Part shown: positions 1 to 11,775 of the stretch, in pieces | Position numbering within the stretch: the first letter of the stretch is position 1 | Layout of the letters: each line of letters starts with the position of its first letter | Program-made: the position numbers and the translations under genes | The notes under the pieces: model-generated | Databases searched by the model: none | Told to the model about the DNA's origin: nothing | What the model saw: only the letters and a program-made list of their open reading frames with translations | Source: Rhizopus arrhizus | Lineage: Eukaryota > Mucoromycota > Mucoromycetes > Mucorales > Rhizopodaceae | Assembly: GCA_024220505.1 (NCBI GenBank) | Contig: JAKZZE010000028.1 | Location: 496,001-560,000, forward strand | Length of the DNA: 64,000 nucleotides | Reading direction: 5' to 3'

Positions 1-56
1 ATGAATATGAGGAAGGAGGTAAAAGAGAGTAGCGTATCCTCAGGAAGGAAAACTGT

Positions 57-1652
57 ACTTTTATTGACTATTTTCACAAATTGTTCGTGCACCTTCAGGA
101 AGAAAGTTTGTTCAGTTTAAAAATAAAAATTAATTTAGGCTCAAGAATAAATTTTGGTCATTAAAAGGAAGTAGTTTCGTGCAATTAAAGAAAAAATTTC
201 GTGCATTGCCAGGATCTTTTCTTTTTCGCTTTTATATTCAATTCAGTACGGGCTCTTTTATTCACGAAGACTGAAAAGGAAACATTCTAGATGACCCCAG
301 AGACGAAGTTTTTACGGTCTATATGGAAGTGGCCGATGAAACTTATCCGCTTGAAAATATAACGGACTTGAACTAGTACTTCGACGTAAAACTATATAAG
401 AGAATGGAATAAGTGAAAGAAGTGAAGCTACCCGAGGAGTCCAGCACTAATAACTAATAATTTAAAAAGGGCAAGGAAACCTATTGGCCCTACAAACCTG
501 AAAATAGAGCTTTTTTTCCCCCTTATTTATGAGAAAAACATGGGCGTAAGAGAATCAGCCAGAGTTTTTAAAATGCCAAAGGCTACTGCTCAAATTTGGA
601 ACAAAGATGAAAGCCAGAATCCAGAGAAAGTGATTGAAAGAAAAAAGGTAGCGGCAGATACATAGAAAGACCACTTATTTAGAGAGAAGAGTATGAGCAA
701 TTCTTGAAACAGCATATTGATGATAAGCCAAGTTTAGTTTTTGAGGAGATGATGGACAATTTGACAAGCAAGTTTGAGGACCTATGTGTTTCAAAAACTG
801 CTTTTTACAACTCTATAACCGAAAAGCGCAGAACCAGTTTGAAGAAAACACACTTCCACTCAGTAGAGCGAAACTGTCATGAAAAAATACAGGAGAAACA
901 CCATGAGATAGTAAGATGGAATAAAACAGACCTTGGTTTCACGAGTAACTGCATCTTTATTGACGAGGCAGCTTTCCATATCGACATGAAGCGCTCTATA
1001 GCATGCTCAAAAAAGGAATTCATGCCGTAGTGCTTATGCCGAAGACAAGAGCTACAACAACAAATTTATTAGGTGCTATCTCTCCTTACGGTGTAGTAGG
1101 TACCAATGAAAGAGGACCAACAGCATCTGTCTCTTTGAAAAAATGAAAGGCAGCAGGTAGTACTCGGGTTGTTGAAAATATTTAAGGTGGAACTATCACT
1201 AGGCGCTACTTCAATTTAATTGCAAGTACCCTTGATATTTTGGACCAACATGAACAAATCAAGAACAGTTGCATTGTTATGGGCAATGCTTCTATTCACA
1301 AGCATGCTGATATCAGAAAATACATTGAGTAATGCGGCTACGGCTGTGCTTGTCTTTCAGCTTACTCTTCTGAGCTCAACCCAATTGGACAGTTTTGGTC
1401 AGTATGTAAAAGTAAGCTTTAAAGAGAGATTTTGAAGGAAGAGACATTGTCGTCTAGAATAAGGATACATACAACATAATCCTTTTCAGTGAACTTGAAG
1501 GATTCTGTAGATACTCATCTAATAGATTCGAAGACTGTTTGAGCCATAAGCCGAAATAGTTTTGTTTTGACGCCTGAATCAATTTCTATTTTTAAACTGC
1601 ATAAACTTTTCCCCTGAAGGTGCACAAATAATTTGTGAAAATAGTGTATAAA
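57..1652 (+). mobile_element. Dead Tc1/mariner-like element with inverted flanks
   Basis: About 95 bp at 57-155 recurs inverted at about 1553-1652, with roughly 80 percent or better match by eye (shared core ATTTTCACAAATT, then GTGCACCTTCAG). Between the two copies lies a decayed DDE transposase. This looks like a whole element of about 1.6 kb with long terminal inverted repeats. I did not find a clear TA target duplication at the outer edges, so the exact ends are uncertain. The relic is old: its reading frame carries several stops and frameshifts. Seen directly: repeats and transposase motifs. Inferred: that they belong to one insertion. Confidence 0.7.
538..1492 (+). pseudogene. Tc1/mariner (DDE_3) transposase pseudogene
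   Basis: Decayed transposase. The N-terminal helix-turn-helix part starts near 538. The longest intact piece is 704-1030, which contains CIFIDEAAFHI with the first catalytic Asp. After a frameshift near 1020 the frame continues (RATTTNLLGAISPYGVV, 1051-1100). The C-terminal third (about 1203-1490) reads IVMGNASIHKHADIRKYIE and SSELNPIGQFWSVCKSKL. In this family these positions are normally MDNA and LNPIEQFW, so the second catalytic Asp and the catalytic Glu have both become Gly. Stops lie near 1155, 1183, 1330 and 1421. It cannot make active transposase. Confidence 0.85.
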
Positions 1653-4158
1653 AGTATAATCAGAATAGAATGAAGTTGCTGTGTGCATTGGCGTCTCGGA
1701 TGGCACCCTAGTGGTACATACAGACCATGCCCTTTCCATCCTTCACAGACACTTGCAAATTCTCATTCTACTCATTGCCTCAATATGCACCGCCAACTAC
1801 AATCGCCTGCAACAATATCCGATCATCTATCCTTCCTTCTGAACGAATTACCTAATTGAATCTTACATTCCTTTCAAGCAGCACTTTCTTGGTTTCTTTG
1901 ATGGCCTACTATCTGTACCACCCTCCATAAGTCCGACTACCTATGCCGTGAAAAATTTCGCCCTTTACTGCCACCTTATCTTGGGCAAAGTCTCCTCGGT
2001 TGGTTTCCCACTTTCTCTCGCTAGTGTCTCTTACACTTTTTACCGTTTCTTTCTACCCAAAAACTTTTATCCTTGGCCCCATAAAGAGGGTTTTTTTAGC
2101 CTCCGCTCATTTCTTGATCTGACCCGAGCGAAAACGATGAAAATTAAATCATTATACGCCCATTTGGGTTTTAAGTTTATTTGTAAATAAAGTAGATCTT
2201 TAAACGTATGAAAGTGAGTTGTCACAAAGTTACAAAAGATATAAACGTAGAGAATCGTAAGCAGATAATTTTGATAGTTCTTTCTGGATTTGATTGATGA
2301 CAATCTTGCCCAAGGCAAGAGTCTGTTCAGAATTGATACTAGTGGAATTTCTATATGAATCGGATGACTTTAGGGGGGGGGGAAATGTTATAGATTTGTC
2401 ATTGTAATGTAAGCAGTATTATTTGGAAAGTCGAAATGTAGAGAAATCCTGGAATATTGAGCGATAGTGAGAATCTTTAGGGTTTGACACCTATTTTTTG
2501 AAAGCTGCTTTTCACAAGTTTTGTTTTTGAATGCAAGTAAAGAGCATATGCTGTTTTGTTTCTTGTAATTTGCGCAGTGGATAATATTTGTTTTCTACAT
2601 TTGCTGGGATGGTTCTGTGCAAGTTGGATCGAATGAATAGTTTTTTATGCAAAGGTCTGTACCACGCACTTTTAGGAATATGGTGCGTAAGACTATAGAT
2701 AAAAGCTTTCTAGTTGTTGTTACTTATATTATAGTTCATCTGTTGAATGAATGAATAAAAGTTGATGCTAAATTTAGTTGAATGTTCTTCATTATCAAAA
2801 GCAAGGTCGCTGTGTTCAACTGACAATAAAGATACAAAGAACGGCTTGAAAATAAGATTTCCATTAAGAACAGCGTTTTTGATTTTTTTTTTTTTTTTTT
2901 TAAAATATTTGGTGAGCCACAATTTTGCCTGTTTTTGAAATGGACACTTTTTGAAAAGAAATCTTGTTCAAAGAAATGATATACTTTTTGTTCTTGAAGA
3001 AACTTGTTAAATTTGAATTTTTCTTGTGGGCCTTCTTCGCATATATTTTTGAAGAGAATGAGTGGATTAGTCTATGATGATATTATCAGATCGCTTTCGG
3101 CAGGTGAACGAGGGTAAGGGTCTAAAATACTAAACATGAGGATTAGTGAATAGAGGCTTTTCATGTTATCACAGGATCTGGAATACTTGAATATCTAGGA
3201 TGATATGTGAAGGAACATCAAATATAATATAAAATAAATATCCAGCATCTTGTACAGGAATTCCAGTATCTGTTGATGACAGTTTAACAATAATGAGTTG
3301 ATATATCGAAACTGGGAACCTTTTTGCTAGACTTTTCAGTTCAATAATGAAACATCACCTTTGTTTTTTGGTTGTTCTAAAGTTGATCGGGCAATCTCTG
3401 GAAATAGGCTATGTCACGAATTGATATACAATAGAAGACACCTTGCTATAAAAGCTTTTTGAAAGACTTGCAATGCTCAGAAAATCCCACAACTTGGAGC
3501 GTATAAATGTATTAGGAACGAGTGCCCTGCCATAAGCGGAGAACTGGTGCTGTGAATGAATGTTAACCGAATCTTCGAGCTTTTTAATGGTTTCTTTACA
3601 GAATATAATTCGTTGATCGGCATTGAATCATATGGATGCCTAAGGAAGAGCTTGTAGAGCTACAGAAACGTTTAAAGGTATACAGTAGTACATCTGAATT
3701 TTAAGTAAACTATTTAAAGTCTATAGCATTTCTCTTAGCCGGTGGATCCATATTCAACAATCGAGAACTCAAAGAACTGAGTGTCAATAATGATCTCGGG
3801 TGATTTGACTTCCAATCATAAGGTTATATCAAGTACCTACACTTGTATAGCATATATGAGTATTATTTAGACTAAAAAATGCTCAGAAAAAGAATCTTCC
3901 TCTGTCTGGAGAGGTGAAGCTCGATCAAAAATATTGACAAAAGAAATCGCTGTAGAGAAAACGGTCTCATCCTCACCGGCGATTTAGATAGTTACACGGT
4001 AAGATACCTAATATTAAATTTTGATATGTCCTGCATCCGATACTTACAATTCTTTTTGAAAGATACTCGTTATCTGAAATCAAATGTTTATTTGTCTGAA
4101 ATTATTTTTAGTTTATTTGAACTGAGTACCACCTATTCCTTGTCTATTTTATATACAT
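1653..4158. other. Gene-free region
   Basis: No gene could be supported. 1740-1950 is pyrimidine-rich on the + strand with no usable frame, and the rest is AT-rich with short chance ORFs. A T-run of about 20 (2883-2902) is the only simple repeat of note. Confidence 0.5.
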
Positions 4159-4832
4159 TTATTTTGCAAGTGATTCAAATTCAAATTTAGTTGCACGTAA
4201 ACCAACACCTGCTGGAGCATTCATTGTCAAATACTTTAACCATCGGTCCACGACTTCAGGATGAGCATCCTTAATCTGAAGCAAACGTTTGTGTGTCTTT
4301 CGTTCAAAGTTTTCTTGTGACTTTTTGTGAACAAAGGGTGATTTGATCACTGTCCAACGTGACGTCTGAGTAGGTAAAGGTATTGTGCCTGAACAAGGCA
4401 TACCCAGATGATAAGCTGCACGACGAGCAAAGTCAGCATAGAAATCGAGTTGTTGAGGAAGGTATCCTCTGAATTGAAGGTTGCATACAGGAATGTCGTG
4501 TGTGGGTGAAACTCGTTTAGGAACTATAACAAAATGTCAATATGAATTCTTTCTTTCTATAAAGACAGTCTACCTTCAAAGGCCTGGCTTAATTCTTGTG
4601 GTTCAGCAGCCTTGGGTAATTCCAGGATCTTGCTCGCTTCAGTCGCTTCTGTTGTCTTTGTACTATAATCAATTGAGTTTATAGATTCTTATTTTTATTA
4701 TAAAAACATACGTATATGGACGTGCAAGGTTGAATAACCTAGAAAAGGGTCTAGAGTGACGAATCTAGTAAGTTGAAATTAGTCTAAAAGAATCAAAGAG
4801 AAAATGGCGATGCTTTGAATTACTGCAAACAT
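4159..4832 (-). CDS. RSM10: Mitochondrial small-subunit ribosomal protein uS10m
   Basis: Component of the 37S mitochondrial ribosomal subunit. Four exons on the minus strand: 4824-4832, 4712-4764, 4574-4662, 4159-4523 (516 nt, 171 residues), all with GT-AG introns. The first exon is only ATG TTT GCA. The N-terminus MFAIRHSRPFSRLFNLARPY is rich in Arg, Ser and hydrophobic residues and free of acids, as expected of a mitochondrial presequence. The S10 core follows (SPFVHKKSQENFERKTHKRL, then IKDAHPEVVDRWLKYL and NAPAGVGLRAT), which is the typical uS10m C-terminal half. It is transcribed divergently from the OPT transporter with 425 bp between the start codons. Family assignment is by motif memory but is strong. 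Confidence 0.9.
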
Positions 4833-5257
4833 GGTTTCTTGAGCACACAGGGGTGTCGATGAAAGAGCAAAAAGGTAAATAATTGAAAAAGCCACTGTAA
4901 ATTTACCATAAATGTCAATTTCAAGTCACACAATCACCATGGTTTAAAAAGAGAGAGAGAGAGAGAGAGAAGAAAAGAAAAGAAAGAGAGAGCAAGGTTA
5001 ATTAATAAAGGCAAAAATGAGTATAAAGTTGGCCTGTTGAGATGATGAGCGAGAGGTGTGTGGTTGTGGTTTTTTAAATCATATAAAATAAGAAAAGAGA
5101 TAGAAAAGGATTATCGTCCAATGAAATACCTTGAATAATCGTCATTCAGCTTGAATTAGTCATGGTGGAAGTATGCAAGACATTGAAATAATTATAATTT
5201 CTTTTCCTTTCTTTTTCTTATACTTTTTTTTTATTTTATTTTTTTACCCATAATTTA
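4833..5257. promoter_or_regulatory. Shared upstream region of uS10m and OPT genes
   Basis: 425 bp between two divergent start codons, so it must hold both promoters. It contains a (GA)10 microsatellite at 4951-4972 followed by GA/AAAAG purine-rich sequence to about 4995, and T-rich stretches close to the OPT start (5205-5245). No specific binding site could be assigned. Confidence 0.5.
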
Positions 5258-7624
5258 ATGAATAATAAAAATAGATATTCAATAGAAGAGGAGGAAGTAT
5301 ATTCATTAAGAGGTTTATATTTCAACTATTGATAAAAAAAAAAGGCATACAGTTTCTGATTTTTGAGATATTTTAGAGCCTAGCAATGATCGTCCAAAAC
5401 TACCTCTTCAAGAAAATAAATTTTATCAGCACTTTACTGTGAGATGGATAAACATAGGATGAAAAGGTGTTAATGATTTGTTTTAGCTACGTGCTGTTAT
5501 CTGTGGATTATTGATTGGTACTCTAATGTGCTTTTCAAACATGTATTTTGGACTACAAACTGGTTGGATATCCATGATGTCACTTCAATCTTCATTGTTA
5601 GGATTTGCATTATTTAAACCCTTTCAAAATATATTAAAACATAAATTTGGACCTGTCGAAAATGTTGTATTACAAACAACAGCTGTTGCTACTGCCACCA
5701 TGCCTTTGGCTGCAGGTTAGATAAAAATAGGGTTCAACAAAAAAGAGGAGTGCCTGATTCTCAATCCTATAGGATTTGTGGGTGTGATACCAGCAATGGA
5801 ACTCATGACAAAAGACGATAACCCACATGGTGGCGCAGTGATACTCGGTGGCAAACAATTGATTCTTTGGTCCTTGGCAGTTGCCTTTTTTGGTGTGTTT
5901 TTTGCCATCCCGTTAAGAAAGCAGACAATCATTAGAGAAAGATTGAAGTTTCCTTCTGGAACAGCAACAGCACAAATGATCAGTTTATTACACGAAAGAC
6001 CGGATCCGACAACTTCAAGCTTACGACGAAGGCTCGGGACATCATCCCCTGTGTCAAGGGAAAGACAGAGGTTGTTGGAAGAAGAAGACAGGTCTTCGTA
6101 TGATTCGACTTCTTCACAAAGCACTCCCAAGGAAGATTTCGAACAAGTTTGGACATTGAAATTACGCGGTCTGATCGTCTCCTTCTCTCTGTCCTCGATC
6201 TATACCTTGCTTACCTATTTTTTCCCTGTCGTCAATGCCTTACCGATCTTTAACTGGCTTACTTTTAATATAATTGATTTTCGTGCGTGGGAATGGTATT
6301 TTACACCCAGCTTTAGTTATATCGGACAAGGTATCATCATGGGCCTTCCAACTACACTTTCCATGCTCTCTGGTTGCATTGTTGGATGGGGTATACTCTC
6401 TCCTTTGGCTCACTTTGCTGGATGGGCTCCTGGCCCTGTGGATGATTGGAAAACAGGGTCAAAAGGTTGGATTCTGTGGATATCATTGGGCGTTATGATT
6501 GCAGAATCTTGCGTTTCTCTTCTTGTTGTGCTTACAAGAACGATAGTTAAGATGTATCACCACAGGCTGAATGAGCAACATGAATTGGCAATAGGAGAAG
6601 AGGAGACATTAGAAGAGGAACAGGACGCGCCCTCTGATCAGCAAGTGTCTGTTGTTGTGACCGTGCTTGGTTTGATCGTGTCTGCTTTGTTATGTATTTA
6701 CTTGGTAGATTATGTATTTGGTCCCGATGTATTACCAAAGAAGATGACACTACTTGCGATTATTGTTGCCATGTTTTTGAGTATCTTGGGTGTCCGTGCT
6801 CTTGGTGAAACAGATTTAAATCCTGTCAGTGGCATTGGTAAAATCAGTCAAGTCTTTTTTGCGGGTATGATGCCTGGAAGCATTTTAGCAAATCTGATTG
6901 CTGGAGGCATAGCTGAAGCAGGTGCACAACAAGCAGGTAAATCAGGATGATGGTGATGAATATTTCACTCAATCCATTTTACTTAGGTGATTTGATGCAA
7001 GATTTGAAAACAGGGCAATTACTGGGTGCTTCACCCAAGGCACAGTTTTATGGACAAATGATTGGTTCATTAGCAAGTGCATTTATTGCTTCAGGTTTTA
7101 ATTATTTAAATATCAAAGCGTGCTTGTATTCACTCTTTTTTTTTTTAAAAAAAAAAACAGGTGCTTATTTACTTTATCGATCTGTTTATTCTATTCCTGG
7201 GCCTGAATTCTCCGTGCCAACAGCACAAGTTTGGTTAGATATGTCTAGACTTGTGAATGGGCATCCACTTCCACCGCATGTGTCTGAGTTTGTTTATGGG
7301 TTTGCCATTTTATTTGCTATATTTGTGCTCTTTAAGGAACTTTATCCAAACAAGACACGTTTTATTCCACAAGGTATAGCATTTGCCATCGGCATGTATA
7401 ATCCTCCAAATTTTACGTTGGCTCGTGTGATTGGTGGATTGATTGTGTATTTTTGGAACAAAGCTTGTAAAGAATCCGACAGGAATCTGTCTTGGATCGA
7501 ACCCTATCGATCTGTGGCTGGCCAAGTATTTATTATTGTTGTAGCAAGTGGTTTTGTATTAGGAGAAGGTACTTTTGCTATCGTGAACATGACTATGCGA
7601 GCTCTTAATGTACCACACTTTTAA
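5258..7624 (+). CDS. OPT-family oligopeptide/metal-chelate transporter
   Basis: Polytopic membrane transporter of the oligopeptide transporter (OPT/YSL) superfamily. These proteins import small peptides or metal-peptide complexes by proton coupling; the substrate here is unknown. Six exons: 5258-5312, 5377-5438, 5487-5715, 5773-6936, 6987-7094, 7161-7624 (693 residues). Family signatures are the N-terminal IGTLMCFSNMYFGLQTGW, the conserved DLNPVSGIGKISQVFFAGM block and PNFTLARVIGG near the C-terminus, with about 12-14 hydrophobic segments. A charged cytosolic loop with Ser-rich and acidic stretches follows the fourth or fifth helix (about residues 190-240). The last intron ends in a perfect T11A11 palindrome directly before CAG. 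The start ATG gives a short acidic N-tail. Confidence 0.88.
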
Positions 7625-7996
7625 ATACCCACCATAATAAAGCGGTATCTAAATATCCCTCTTTCTCATCTCCACCTTAGACCGTGGTCTGTCTTTTATG
7701 CAGTATATGTGTGTATGTCTTTTCATCCTTGCAAAGTAATAGTGTGTATTAAGCTTAATATATTGGATGGGAGGATTGAAAAAGATGAATAGAAAAGACT
7801 AGTTCTCCAAACGAGTGACCGAAAAGATAGATTTAAAAAGAAATTCAAGTCTTTAATTGAAGTGAACAATAAAAATTGTATAATTATTCTTAAATACAAC
7901 TCAACGCTTTGTCTTTTTTTTTCACCCCGACAAAACCTAAATAACAAATAACAACGAATAGGAGCTAATAGACGCACTTTTTTTTTTTTAATTAGC
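7625..7996. other. Intergenic, nothing recognised
   Basis: 3' flank of the OPT gene. AT-rich, with a T9 tract at 7977-7990 that may be the remnant pyrimidine tract of the intron preceding the uS9 pseudogene. Confidence 0.5.
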
Positions 7997-8395
7997 AGGT
8001 TACTACTGCTTTTACTCGCTGTGAGTATGGCCGCGATCTCCTTCGTATCAACAGTTTTCGCCCCTCCCCTTTGAACCCCTTGAACCCGATATTTTAAAGT
8101 TCAAGGCGTACAAAGCCATCCTTCTTTTGGGTAAAGAACGTTTTGCCAACGTTGACATCTGTACACATGATAGTCATCCTGTCTCTCGACTGTGCACTAT
8201 CCGACGAGCTCTTGCCAAGATTATCGTCGCCTGTTATCAAACCTATGCTGATGAGGCTACCAAGAAGGAAACCAAAGAAATCCTTGTTCAATAGGATCAT
8301 ACTTGATTTTGCTGATCCTCATCGTTGTGAACCCAAGCAGCTCGCTGGTCCCGGTGCCCGTGCTCACTGTTAAAAAGCTTATCATCATCGAAAGA
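7997..8395 (+). pseudogene. Pseudogene of ribosomal protein uS9 (RPS16)
   Basis: Decayed copy of cytosolic uS9. A fossil 3' splice site (ATTAGCAG near 7998) precedes FTRCEYGRDLLRINS. After a frameshift near 8075 the frame reads EPDILKFKAYKAILLLGKER (8080-8140), then CTIRRALAKIIVACYQTYAD and KKETKEILVQ. The Tyr codon after ILVQ is a TAG stop (8292-8294). A 2-nt deletion near 8305 shifts frame before ADPHRCEPKQLAGPGARA. The terminal RYQKSYR of the family appears as H-C-stop-K-A-Y-H. Several breaks, so it is non-functional. The fossil splice site suggests a DNA-level duplicate and not a retrocopy. Alignment is from memory of the family. Confidence 0.88.
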
Positions 8396-9121
8396 GAGAG
8401 AAGAGGAGAGATGACATGTTATTCATCCAACTTTTCTTCTTCTTCTCCCTTTTTTCTCCTTGATAATAAAAGAAGACCCTTTTTTTAATAAAAAAATAGC
8501 GTGCGTACTTTTATAGGTATAAATGTGTGTATGTGTGTGTGGGATAATTTGGCAGGTAACGTGTGTTTTGTGTACTGATGTAACATGTAATAAACATTTT
8601 AAACATTATTTTTATTATTTGAAATCAAAAAGAAAAAGGAGAGAGGATCATAGATCACTGCTAACACTCCTCTCATTTTATCTTTATCTCGTCTCATCTT
8701 TTCTCCTTTTGTTTTCCTTTTTATTAAAAAGTGTGGTACACTAGAAACATGTGTCAACTATTCTCTCAAGGAAACGCGTCCAATCTTGTTATTATTATTA
8801 TTCAAAAAAGGATAATTATCAGTAATATAACAAGTATTAACCAATCAATATTCTATATTCATTACCATCTATGGAATATAGCTTTTGTATTACGCAGCTC
8901 AATCTTCTTTTTCACTTGATGTCCTCTCATGTTACTATCCTTTGCTCTATTTTTACTTGCTCCTGCGGACATTGTGACGTAAAGGAGGTAAAAAAATTGC
9001 CTTTCTTGGAATCTCCGATTATAACTTGTAATCAAAAAGGAATTGAGGGTTTTTCACTTCTTTTTCTTTTTTTCTTTTTCTTTTCTTTTTTTGACAACTT
9101 TATATAAAAAATCAAATAACA
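8396..9121. other. Intergenic; GT-rich and T-rich stretches
   Basis: Upstream of the 14-3-3 gene. It holds a short TG-rich run (8524-8541) and pyrimidine-rich tracts close to the 14-3-3 start (9058-9095). No ORF with recognisable content. Confidence 0.5.
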
Positions 9122-10209
9122 ATGTCTACTGTATGTGAGAATATTTTATTAAAATTAGTTTATACTTTTTAACAGCTCATCTCGACTTTTTTTTTTTTTC
9201 TTTATTTCATAGGAGCGCGAAAATAATGTTTATATGGCCAAGCTTGCTGAACAAGCTGAACGCTACGATGGTAATAGATGATGAATACAAATAGAAAAAA
9301 GACTAAAATTATAATAGAAATGGTTACTTTTACCAAGGATGTTGCAAAGGTAAAGTGTATAAATGGGGAGGAAGAGAGTAGAATGGGGGACACAACGTGA
9401 TTTTTAATGACCCGATTCTTATTTATATTTTCATATTCAGATGGGTGTTGATTTAACTGTGGAAGAACGTAATTTGCTCTCTGTTGCCTATAAGAATGTG
9501 ATTGGTGCTCGTCGTGCTTCTTGGAGAATTGTTTCTTCTATTGAACAAAAGGAAGAAAGTAAGGGTAATAGCACTCAAGTTGAAAAGATCAAGGCTTATC
9601 GTCAAAAGATTGAAACCGAACTTCAGGATGTCTGTAAGGACATTTTGGCTGTTTTATCTGAAAATTTGATTCCTAATGCTCAAGGTGGTGAATCAAAGGT
9701 GTTTTATTACAAGATGTAAGTTAAATAAAGAAAAAAGAGACTTGTGATAACAAATAATATAGGATGGGTGATTACCACCGTTATCTTGCTGAATTCCTTA
9801 CGGGTGAAGCTCGTAAATTGTCTGCTACTCAAGCTCACGAAGCTTACAAGTCTGCTACAGAGGTTGCACAAACCGAATTGGCCCCTACCCACCCTATTCG
9901 TTTAGGTTTAGCCTTGAACTTTTCAGTCTTTTATTATGAAATTCTCAACTCTCCTGATCGTGCCTGTCACTTGGCTAAACAAGCCTTTGATGATGCGATT
10001 GCTGAATTAGATACTCTTTCTGAAGAATCTTACAAGGACTCTACTCTTATTATGCAATTACTAAGAGATAACCTTACTTTGTGGACTTCTGATTTACAAG
10101 AAGGTAATTTATAGATTATGAGTATGAGTGAATAGAAGGACTTACAAAATGAATAGAAACTGACAAGGCAGATGAAAACAAGGTTGAACCTGCTGACGAA
10201 TCAAAATAA
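9122..10209 (+). CDS. 14-3-3 protein
   Basis: Phosphoserine/phosphothreonine-binding dimeric adaptor of the 14-3-3 family, acting in the cytosol on signalling and cell-cycle partners. Six exons: 9122-9130 (M-S-T only), 9213-9270, 9318-9349, 9441-9715, 9763-10103, 10157-10209; 255 residues, the usual length. Diagnostic motifs: [20 protein letters not shown], the [20 protein letters not shown] signature, [10 protein letters not shown], and the C-terminal signature [17 protein letters not shown]. The Lys, Arg, Arg-Tyr and Asn residues of the phosphopeptide groove are present. The acidic C-tail is short and Glu/Asp/Lys-rich. The copy appears intact. Confidence 0.96.
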
Positions 10210-10559
10210 ATATCTCTTTCTCTATCTCTCCTACTCCTTTTACTCCCTATACACACACATCTATACACGCCCCATACACAAACTCCTTTCTTTTTCTTTT
10301 TTTTTTTTTCAATATAAACAATTCATTTTTATAAGGGATGATAATAAAAAGAAAAGAAAAAGAAAACATATACAAAAAGAAGAATGCTATCAATAATAAC
10401 CTTGAAATGATTTTGAATGAAATAGATGATTGGTATTTGGATACAAGATGCTATCTATACACGGTGGATCAAATGGTCTCGGAAGATTAATTTTTTTCCT
10501 TGAACTTTTCTCTTGTTCATCCATCATGCTACGTTTTACTATAAAATTCGTTATTTGAC

Positions 10560-10592
<33 letters not shown>

Positions 10593-10596
10593 TTTG
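10210..10596. other. Convergent 3' flank with A30 tract
   Basis: Between the stop codons of 14-3-3 (+) and the WOPR gene (-). An uninterrupted A30 run lies at 10561-10590, six bases beyond the WOPR stop codon, so the WOPR transcript would carry a T30/U30 tract at the start of its 3' UTR. CT-rich sequence at 10205-10310 belongs to the 14-3-3 3' UTR. Confidence 0.6.
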
Positions 10597-11241
10597 TTAT
10601 TTACAGCCATTTTGTTGAGTTTTTGCTTGGATGACACTTGCGGAGAGTAAAAGACTGTGATTGGAATAACCATGTAGATGAGGTAAGAGATCAGAAGAGA
10701 TCCTGATGTTATTAAATACTGAACTGATGGAGGGTGTAGGCAGTGTATGATTGAGAACATCATTTAGTCTATAATAGCTTATGACATGTAAATAGGTCCC
10801 ATTGACTAAAATACGAATCGTTTTCTTGATCAAACCGTTTTCTTTAAAGTTATAAGGCGTATTGGCCCTTGTGAGTGAACCGACCAAGGCACGTTCACGT
10901 CGATCGACCTTGATCTCTGCTTGAATCTTTTTATGTTCTCGGTTGATGAGTTCTCTGTAAATCAAGAAATTACCCAAGATACGAGAAGGACTCCAGAGTA
11001 ATCCATCTGTCCAGCGTTTGATGCCTAAGAATGATATGAATACTTTCAATTTCTAGTTTAACACTGAACCTGTCTCTGTTTCATTAAATACGATGATTGT
11101 TCCTGACTTGATCACACCACGTTCATTATCAAACAGTCTTCTGGTCACTGTTGGTAATAAACCATTTCTGCAAGCTTCAATGATCAATAAAGTATCCGTC
11201 GTATTTTCTAAATAGCCATGAAATGTTTCTATAAATGGCAT
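10597..11241 (-). CDS. WOPR-domain (Gti1/Pac2/Wor1) transcription factor, short form
   Basis: DNA-binding regulator of the fungal Gti1/Pac2 (WOPR) family; members include Wor1 and Pac2, which control morphology, conjugation and secondary programmes. Two exons: 11070-11241 and 10597-11024, 199 residues. The first WOPR half shows ETFHGYLENTTDTLLIIEAC then GLLPTVTRRLFDNERG. The second half shows IKRWTDGLLWSPSRILGNFL followed by LIKKTIRILVNGTYLHVISY. A basic linker (NREHKKIQAEIKVDRRERA) lies between. Almost the whole protein is the WOPR box; the long low-complexity C-terminal activation tail common in the family is missing. The upstream gap of 1.4 kb is long for this window. Confidence 0.9.
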
Positions 11242-11735
11242 GTTGATGCAGTAAGCAAGAAATTGAGAAAAAAAAACAAAAAAAAAAGAAAAGTCAATTT
11301 ATATTGTCATCACTACCTCACATATAAAAAAAGAATACCCTTTTTTATAATAAATCTTTATTCTTTTGTCTATTTTCTTCTTATTCTTGATGAATTACTA
11401 TAATGTTTGTTGGTGATCTGACGGGATCGATGGAGTACAAAGTTTTTATTTTATGCATAAAAGCAATACAAGCAAAACACAGATTCTATTCATATCCTTT
11501 TAATAAATAAAACGAAACATACTTTTTTTTTTTTTTCTTTTTTTTTACTTTTTCTTTCTTTTTCTTTTCTTTTTCTTTTCTTTTTCTTTTCTTTTTGATA
11601 GTTTTTAAACATTCTGCCTTCATTTCGAGAATGGTTTCACAAGAAAAGGTACGGGAACGGAAGTAAACAGGATGACACGATTTGATTTAGTAAAAACAAC
11701 ATGACATACCCGAGGGTTTCACAATTATCGCACAT

Positions 11736-11775
<40 letters not shown>

